From: Pseudomonas sp.
Lineage (GTDB): Bacteria; Pseudomonadota; Gammaproteobacteria; Pseudomonadales; Pseudomonadaceae
Direction of reading: 5' to 3'
Length of the DNA: 13,915 nt
Assembly: GCA_007117785.1 (NCBI GenBank)
Contig: SKFV01000090.1
Span: 1-13,915, forward strand
This document shows, piece by piece, positions 10,101-13,915 of this stretch. The notes beneath the pieces were generated by a model that saw only the letters and a list, made by a program, of their open reading frames with translations, was not told where the DNA came from and made no database searches. Within the stretch, counting starts at the first letter, position 1; the number at the start of each line of letters is the position of its first letter. The position numbers were made by a program, and so were the translations under genes.

Positions 10101-13100
10101 AGGCACCCCCCACCGCGCTGCCACCGCCAGACACGGCGGCCGAGAGCGCGGCAGTGATAATACGACTTTGCTGCGCGGCACTGACCACGGCGTCGCCCTG
10201 CAGCACGTAATTGCCGCCATTGACGCTGGCTGTCGCGCTCTGCTGCATATCGTTGATGCTGAACGCACCACCCACGGCAGCGGTGTTGCTGCTGGCTGCA
10301 ATATTACCGGCGAGGGAATAGTAGCCACCGGTTTTCAGCGCCTGTACCACCAGATCATTGGCTTTCAACTCACGCCCGGTCATATCCAGGCTGGCGTTCA
10401 CGTTGCCGCGACCAACCATCGCCGCTGCTGAACCACTGACCGCAACATCACTGGCACCAGCCGCACCAACAGCACCGACAACCACATCGGTTTCATTGCG
10501 GGCAGTCAGGTCCAGATCACCGCTCAGATCAATCGCAGTATTGGCAATGGTTGCCTGATAATCACTGTCGTTGTACACCACCCCGAAGGCCCCGGCGACA
10601 CCGGCCTTGCCACCGGAAGCACCAAGGCTGCCCGCGATGCCAAGCACCGCCTCGCCAGCGATCTCACCGCTATCAAAAAGATTATGCGTGGTGGTATCGG
10701 CCGCCGCAGTACTGTCGTCGGCCTCATCATCAAAGCCGTCTTCCTCGAACAAGCTGTCCTCAGTTTCCGCCTCCACCTCGATCTGGGCCGCGGTGCTATC
10801 GCCGTCCATATCCAGATCACTGTTGGCCAGTGTGGCTGCTGCCTCCGCATCATGCTGGAATACCTCAGCCAGGGCACTTAAACCAGGGACACTGGCGGCG
10901 CGCACGACTACGTCACCACCGGTCAGGGAAGAGTCACTGTTGGCACTGCTGTCAACGCGTGCATTGACCTCATTGGAGAGGACAACGGCAAACAGCGAGC
11001 CTGCGCCAGCACCACCTTCGGAGCCGGTGCTGATACCCACAGCCAGAGCCCCGGTCAACATCCGGGTAGCGCTATTGGCCGCTACGGTGAAATCATTGAA
11101 ATTGTCCGCCAGACTGCCCAGCCATTCCGCCTGCAGGGTATTTTTCACCACCCCGACGGCCAGAGAGCCACCGGCACTACCGCCCTTGTCGGTACTGACG
11201 GCAAAGGCCCCACCACCGATAAGACTACGGGTACGGTCGTAGGCATTGACAGCAATAGTGCCGGGCGCGGCTTCACGCTGATACACCTCGGAATCGACCA
11301 CCGCTGCACGGGTTTCACTGTCGAACACGCCCGCCGAACCGGAAAGGGCCACGGCGATATTGGTTTCGCCGCCACTCGCTACCGACAAGCCCAGCCCCAT
11401 GGCAATCTGGTCACCACTGTTGGCCGCACTGACATCCAGCACATCATTGTTATTGAGCACCACATCCGACACCAGGGCTTCGGTCTGGTTGTTCAACTGA
11501 TTGAAAGCCACGGCACCCGACAGGGCCGAGCTGTAGCTACTCTTGTCGCCGCCCGCAAGCGTCAGGGCACCGGCACCCGAACCACTGAACTGATGCGTCT
11601 GATTCAGGGCCTTGAGGTTGACCTTGCTACCATCAGCATCACGCGGATCCAGAACGATATTACCCAGGTGCGCCCGGTTACGCTGGCCCGACACATTGAC
11701 ACTACCGGAAGCGGCCAGCGCCAGGCTGAACCCGTCCGACTTGTTACTGTCACCACTACCTGAGCTGCCCGAGCCACTACCCGAACCCCCTGCACCACCG
11801 CTTTGTCCCTTGAACTTGTCGAGCGCACCGGTAATCTTTGTAAAGGCGCCTTCGCCACCCTCAATGACCTGACTGGCCTTGTCGCCCAGATCATCACTGA
11901 TCAGATTCAGCCCGGTAGTAAGAATGGACTTGATGCTGTCGGCCAGACCTGAGGACTTGTCATCAGACCCCTGACTGGCACCACCATCCTTGTTGGCAGT
12001 TTCGTTCTGCTTTTTCTTCTCTTCTTCCGAGCGAGCCAAAGCCCCGGCCACCGAAAAAGCACCGCTCTGACCCGAGCTGTGAGCCAGCAAGGACAGTTCA
12101 TCAACCATCCAGGTGGCCGCATTGGCATTTTCCACGCCAGTGCCCATGAGTTCGGGTCGCCACAGGTTGCGTCCATTGCGCTGCTGGTTGTTGTCGCCAA
12201 CCAGGGAATAGACGTCACTGTTGACCACGTTCACCGCCACACCGCCGGCCAGGCCGACATTCTGCGATGCTGCCAGGGCACCAACGGCAGTCCAGAGCCC
12301 CAACTGATGCTCGGCATCCAGGTTGACCTGACCCGCTTCAACCTGAGTACTGCTGTGAATAGAAGCATGGCTGGTGCTGTCGATCACACTGACAGCCACC
12401 GACCCGTTACCGGCCACACTCGGCCCTTTACCTGCGGACGGACTCAGGCCAATGATCAGTTCTTCCTGACGGGCACTGACATCGACAGCCTCAGCTGTCA
12501 CGTTACCACCGGCGCCGATACCGGCAATGCTGCGGTTATCGGTAATCTGGATATTCAGCCCGGCACCGACGGCGCCGCCTTTGCTCGCGGTGACACCAAA
12601 CAGCTTGTCAAAATTACCCGCAAGGGCCAGCAACTGGATATCGGTTGATGCCTGCACGGCCAAGGGAGCTGACCATTCAGTCTCACGTTCCAGCAGCGCT
12701 TCACGCGCTTCGTCGTCGGTGATCTCGGGCAACAGGTGGAAAGTGCTGCGCGTCCAATCGGCATCTTCGGTGGCCGTCGCCGTCAGGCTGACATTGTCAC
12801 CGACCCAGGCGGTCGCCTGGTTGCGACCCACCAGAACCGACAGCGACCCGGCCATACCCAGCTTTTCTGCGGCACCCTTGGAGTTGGCGTACTGGGTCGC
12901 GAACTCACCCACAATGCCCTGCTTCTTGTCTTTCAACAGCTTGAGATTGTCATACACCTCTTCCAGCGAGCTCCAGCGATCCAGACCCAGGAGATCCAGC
13001 TGCTGGACGTTGCGGGCACTCAAACCAATTCGCCCTGCCGTTACCTGGCTTCCGTCACCGATCAGTGCATGGGTATCCTGGTCCAGTTGCCCATAGACAG

Positions 13101-13915
13101 CCGCCACACTCAGACTGACATCGGCATCATCCTTGCTGCCATCATTGCGCTTGGCAGCACTGTTGACCTTGCTTTCAGCCACATTACGCAGCTTGCTCTG
13201 CTCCTGCAGCGCCTGCAGGGTCAGATCACCGCTGAGGTTGAGTTCAGGCGCGGCATCGCCACTGCCAACCACTGCTTCCACGCCATGGCCAGCAATGCTG
13301 ATACCCAGCGCCGAGGCCAGGCGGAACTTGCTGTCAGTCGGAGTACCGATGCTGCCCTCGGGCTTGCTCGGATCAGCAGCACTGGCAGCTTCCCGTGTTT
13401 CACGATCTTCCGGCTCAAAACCGAAGAGCCCCTTGACCGTGTCGGCCAGGTAATCGGTCACCCCGTCGGATTCTTTCTCTTCCGCCTTTTCCTTGATGCG
13501 ATCAGCTTCGCTTTTACTCGCGCCGGCTTCCACCGTGACCTTGCTGACTTGCTCGTGCATCAGATTGGCTGCGGTGACATTCAGATTGCGGGCACCATTC
13601 AGATCGGCACTGAATTCCGCTCGCGTGTCGCTATTAAGCAAGGACAAGCCAATTGCCGGCCCACCGCTGGCACCATCGCCACTGGCCTTGAAGCTGACGG
13701 TATTGCTGATGGTTTGTTCAGTCAGGGCTAACAGATCGACATCGCGCCCGACATTGACCAGTGCGCCCTGCTCGACCTTGACCTCGGTATTCAGGTCGGT
13801 CATTGCCATACCAAAGGACAGACCCATGGTTTTCAGCGCATTACCATCACCATCATTACTGTTCTCCGCCTCCGCTTTGACCTTCAGCGTATTGACGCTA
13901 TGCGCCAACAGACCA
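1..13915 (-). CDS. Giant repetitive surface/secreted exoprotein (adhesin-like), internal fragment, partial at both ends
   Basis: One minus-strand frame (codons at plus-strand triplets 1-3, 4-6 and so on) runs through the whole window without a stop, giving 4638 full codons. Neither start nor stop is present, so the real protein is larger. The translation reads as coherent protein throughout: alternating beta-strand patterns such as L-x-V-x-A, Gly/Ala-rich segments and recurring N-x(4)-T-x-A-x-I signatures. Family knowledge: this composition and architecture are typical of very large secreted beta-strand-repeat proteins (LEPR-XLL-type or filamentous-haemagglutinin-like exoproteins), presumed to act in adhesion, biofilm or cell-cell contact. 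That assignment is from recall and inference; no catalytic motif was seen. Six cysteines occur, all between 2383 and 3438. The signal peptide, secretion domain and anchor are outside the window, so two-partner, type I or other export cannot be told apart. Coding status is near certain; the function is tentative. Confidence 0.95.
1126..1500 (-). other. Gln/Glu/Asp-rich, probably helical segment inside the beta region
   Basis: About 125 residues break the beta pattern. Sequence includes KPFEDRVNAQYQEYWRILGL (1441-1500), a VIDDSRIDFYRPL strand/turn, GLSDAQVQSLAQARMNELQD (about 1291-1350) and TAEQIQALTDNAIWTEGELR (about 1153-1212). The heptad-like spacing of Leu, Ala, Val and aromatic residues with many Gln and Glu points to amphipathic helices. 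From recall, a Y-x-x-YW motif followed by Asp/Ala/Gln-rich helices recurs in giant LEPR-XLL-like proteins at a comparable place, but this was not checked. It might be a spacer or a small binding or processing module. Confidence 0.5.
1501..2280 (-). other. Beta-solenoid-like stretch (filamentous-haemagglutinin-like strands)
   Basis: Short strands alternate with Gly/Asn turns: LIDVDTNNNLIIGGRLNN (about 2165-2218), LTRLKAENNIINGSDGSI (about 2101-2154), NARNIDLKAAGAVGTNAN (about 1801-1854), GVINVEAMRDIYLREIAGD (about 1690-1743) and QIISETGNVSLRVDEGSLFD (about 1618-1677). The recurring form G-(D/N)-V/I-x-L-x-A/V-x-x-G-S-[IL] is the strand-turn pattern seen in filamentous-haemagglutinin-type and LEPR-XLL exoproteins. 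There are no cysteines or transmembrane segments. Repeats here are shorter (about 20-25 residues) than the ~54-residue module upstream, so it is probably a different fold class within the same chain. Confidence 0.6.
2281..3660 (-). other. Aromatic-rich block holding all six cysteines of the window
   Basis: This block of about 460 residues differs from everything around it. It contains three close cysteine pairs: codons at 3436 and 3403 (C-x10-C), 3112 and 3097 (C-x4-C), 2407 and 2383 (C-x7-C). It is also rich in Trp and Tyr (FTPNSYWSINSN near 3625, TDWNWVYP near 2560, DASVWYVHDQN near 2770, YFSRWRYKMPQ near 2310) and has a Ser run near 2680. Paired cysteines in an otherwise cysteine-free exported protein suggest disulfide-stabilised folds outside the cytoplasm; that is an inference. 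It ends in SVKADNPFDIAFVGNAA just below 2281, a phrase that from recall recurs in LEPR-XLL-type giants. It could be a ligand-binding or spacer domain; the sequence does not decide. Confidence 0.6.
3661..4260 (-). other. Non-repetitive Gly-rich beta region after the repeat array
   Basis: The repeats give way to a stretch that looks like a unique domain. It contains MYSADFNPRTFLDNFAGMD (about 4142-4197), a strand-rich segment with VTVHADSLSGSGLLTAQGG (about 3990-4046) and NYLLIGDALIPDQPGGRVLF (about 3904-3963). From recall, runs of the form G-x-V-x-V-x-A-D, then A-x-GGP-x-I-x-I-x-N-x-S, then YL-x-I-x(4)-IP recur in very large LEPR-XLL-type exoproteins. I use that as tentative family support and not as proof. 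Codon choice changes in this stretch (see findings). No catalytic signature was seen. Confidence 0.55.
4261..5886 (-). repeat. Fourth repeat block, polar variant with an Ile/Leu-Gly-Asp/Ser/Glu/Gln signature
   Basis: About nine units continue the array but with more Asn, Ser, Thr and Gln and shorter Gly/Ala runs. The signature changes to end in [IL]-G-[DSEQN]: ITASLGN near 5835, LARLGDG near 5480, TAEIGDD near 5310, VATIGSN near 5155, DVDIGEG near 4985 and NVDIGQN near 4805. Signature-to-signature spacings are about 156 to 186 bases. Each is followed by a strand such as RNLALSAEY (near 5215) or NILITANNN (near 5110). The periodicity fades below about 4700, where the units become irregular (NLNIAGDVLMEALANIRLTA) and end with GYQLGFIPVTNKNSHSN near 4300. 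It joins the non-repetitive region that follows without a linker. Confidence 0.7.
6655..6912 (-). other. Acidic insert 5
   Basis: About 86 residues follow the Gly/Ala segment SLGLLILGSGATQ. They include DGVDPMDELGKDKGTLDMVN (about 6839-6895), FEVDKPYQSEEFNEETEEFE (about 6767-6825) and TRERLQNNPVYVHETLARVS. The last part merges into the normal repeat signature and the strand GAVNIEAND. The acidic core is dominated by Glu; the flanks contain Met, Lys and aromatic residues that are otherwise scarce. It lies between the hydrophobic segment and the signature of one unit. Confidence 0.6.
7388..7409. repeat. Perfect 22-bp palindrome inside the coding sequence
   Basis: The half-site CCTGGCTGGGC is followed immediately by its exact reverse complement with no spacer (centre between 7398 and 7399). 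The flanking bases (7387 A and 7410 C) do not continue the symmetry. In the reading frame it falls in RAWLGAQPGQ. Chance expectation for a perfect 22-bp palindrome in about 14 kb of random sequence is roughly 0.003. It could act as a cruciform or a protein-binding site, or be a coincidence of coding choice; no neighbouring mobile-element signs are present. Confidence 0.8.
8047..8229 (-). other. Pro/Asp-rich acidic insert 4 with a short tandem repeat
   Basis: About 61 residues separate the signature SNTRVTAL from the strand TVSGLAVRAT of the same repeat unit. The core (8101-8184) is made almost only of Asp, Pro, Ala, Ser and Glu. It holds two copies of SDPPAD (8146-8163 and 8122-8139), which are offset by 24 bases and differ at two nucleotides. 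The composition predicts an extended, disordered, highly negative loop. The part with ADMFNPVLNLDTGKE returns to a more ordered composition before the strand. Confidence 0.65.
8230..10284 (-). repeat. Regular array of 13 degenerate ~54-residue beta-repeat units
   Basis: Thirteen consecutive units can be phased on the small residue of the signature [TERK]-[AGV]-x-[IVL], whose codons start at 10228, 10066, 9898, 9739, 9565, 9403, 9241, 9082, 8920, 8755, 8599, 8431 and 8269. The spacings are 162, 168, 159, 174, 162, 162, 159, 162, 165, 156, 168 and 162 bases, averaging about 54 residues. Each unit reads: hydrophobic Gly/Ala run (for example GGGSGAGAGAVAVSTVN near 8965), signature (RRKALIENS), polar turn, strand (DVNVKAL), short charged turn (TRARIDTL). 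The pattern suggests one repeating beta-solenoid or beta-sandwich rung set. The units are strongly diverged in both DNA and protein, so recent tandem amplification is unlikely. No charged insert interrupts this block. Confidence 0.85.
10666..10800 (-). other. Acidic insert 3
   Basis: After a strand of the type AAQIEVEAE, a run of 22 residues at 10714-10779 contains 13 Asp or Glu residues, including SLFEEDGFDDEADD. A Ser/Thr/Ala stretch with DTTTHN follows, and the Gly/Ala repeat segment resumes at EIAGEAVLGIAG. There is no calcium-binding RTX nonapeptide. The insert may simply be a solvent-exposed acidic loop. Confidence 0.55.
11731..12030 (-). other. Charged amphipathic insert 2 ending in a Gly-Ser linker
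   Basis: About 100 residues are inserted after the Gly/Ala segment SGAFSVAGALAR. It opens with SEEEKKKQNETANKDGG, continues with helix-like SIKSILTTGLNLISDDLGD (about 11881-11937) and TKITGALDKFKG (about 11807-11842), and ends in a flexible linker of Gly and Ser with almost nothing else (11731-11808, about 26 residues). The repeat then restarts at FSLALAASGSVNVSGQ. A helix pair tethered by a Gly-Ser linker is unusual in this chain and looks like a small displayed module. Confidence 0.65.
13324..13521 (-). other. Charged helical insert 1 between repeat units
   Basis: About 66 residues break the beta-repeat pattern. They are strongly charged, with SKSEADRIKEKAEEKESDG (about 13462-13518), an amphipathic part with YLADTVKGLFGFEPEDRETR (about 13390-13449) and a Pro-containing tail (ADPSKPEGSIGTPTDSK). 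The repeat resumes at FRLASALGISIAGHG. Lys and Glu alternate as in a surface helix or short coiled coil. It sits between a strand (VTVEAG) and the next Gly/Ala segment, that is, at a unit boundary. Confidence 0.6.

Larger units (their letters stand above)
10285..13660 (-). repeat. N-proximal block of irregular beta-repeat units
   Basis: This is the first part of the repeat region in protein order. About 14 degenerate units can be recognised by a Gly/Ala-rich hydrophobic segment, then an acidic or polar signature (NSDTRAEF near 13630, QDTHALIGDG near 13060, NNQTEALVSD near 11480, DSETRAAVVD near 11310, NDSDYQATIA near 10560), then a strand of the type L-x-V-x-A. Unit lengths vary more than in the next block because three charged inserts interrupt it (13324-13521, 11731-12030, 10666-10800). 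A segment at about 12640-13000 is also enriched in charged and aromatic residues (DRWSSLEEVYDNLKLLKDKK) and probably forms an additional helical excursion. Units share pattern rather than sequence, so they are old duplications. Boundaries are approximate. Confidence 0.75.

Noticed and set aside
8230..10284. YadA-head or trimeric autotransporter repeats, suggested by runs such as AVAVGAS and AVGGAF
   Set aside because: The period here is about 54 residues rather than the short YadA-head repeat of about 14, and no neck, stalk coiled coil or anchor is visible.
10666..10800. RTX calcium-binding repeats, suggested by the acidic stretch
   Set aside because: No GGxGxDxxx nonapeptides are present here or elsewhere in the window; acidic residues are not periodically spaced.
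8936..11242. Pro/Ala/Ser-rich plus-strand open frames (about 186 and 223 codons)
   Set aside because: The Pro/Ala-rich composition is what the complement of Gly/Ala/Val-rich codons gives when read in a shifted frame. There is no sensible start context or domain pattern.
12736..13731. A 331-codon open frame on the plus strand
   Set aside because: It is in exact codon register opposite the giant frame, so it stays open simply because the sense strand avoids TTA, CTA and TCA codons. Its translation has no protein-like pattern, while the sense strand reads as coherent repeats.
1..13915. A CRISPR array or DNA-level satellite, suggested by periodic repeats
   Set aside because: Repeats are visible only at protein-pattern level; the DNA of the units is not conserved enough for direct repeats, and there are no identical repeats with unique spacers.

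Overview
The window is the inside of one giant protein-coding gene on the minus strand. Reading the reverse complement with codons ending at window positions divisible by 3, I checked that no stop interrupts the frame from 13914 down to 1. That gives 4638 complete codons with both the start and the stop codon outside the window. No second gene, RNA gene, insertion sequence, CRISPR array or intergenic gap is visible. The shorter open frames on both strands are shadows of this one.

The protein is rich in Gly, Ala, Ser, Val, Asp, Asn and Thr and poor in Lys, Met and Trp over most of its length. It has no obvious membrane anchor inside the window and is made mostly of degenerate repeats. This is the profile of a very large secreted or surface-exposed exoprotein or adhesin of a Gram-negative bacterium. 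From memory of such families, the closest match is the group of huge beta-strand-repeat / LEPR-XLL-type or filamentous-haemagglutinin-like exoproteins of aquatic and soil proteobacteria. The moderate GC content, acidic inserts and near absence of cysteine fit a gammaproteobacterium, perhaps marine. The genus cannot be named from this window.

Layout in protein order (N to C, high to low coordinate): (1) 13915-10285, irregular beta-repeat units carrying three charged inserts (about 13.4, 11.9 and 10.7 kb); (2) 10284-8230, a strikingly regular array of 13 units with a period of 52-58 residues; (3) 8229-5887, more units carrying two acidic or proline-rich inserts (8.1 and 6.8 kb); (4) 5886-4261, a more polar version of the repeat with an Ile/Leu-Gly-Asp/Ser/Glu/Gln signature; (5) 4260-3661, a non-repetitive Gly-rich beta region; (6) 3660-2281, an aromatic-rich block holding all six cysteines of the window; (7) 2280-1501, a beta-solenoid-like stretch; (8) 1500-1126, a Gln/Glu-rich, probably helical segment; (9) 1125-1, further filamentous-haemagglutinin-like strands.

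The export signal, any secretion-partner domain and the C-terminal anchor lie outside, so the secretion route cannot be decided here. The points most worth following up are the giant repeat array, the single cysteine island in an otherwise cysteine-free giant, the shift in codon and residue composition around that island, five charged inserts at unit boundaries, and a perfect 22-bp palindrome inside the coding sequence.
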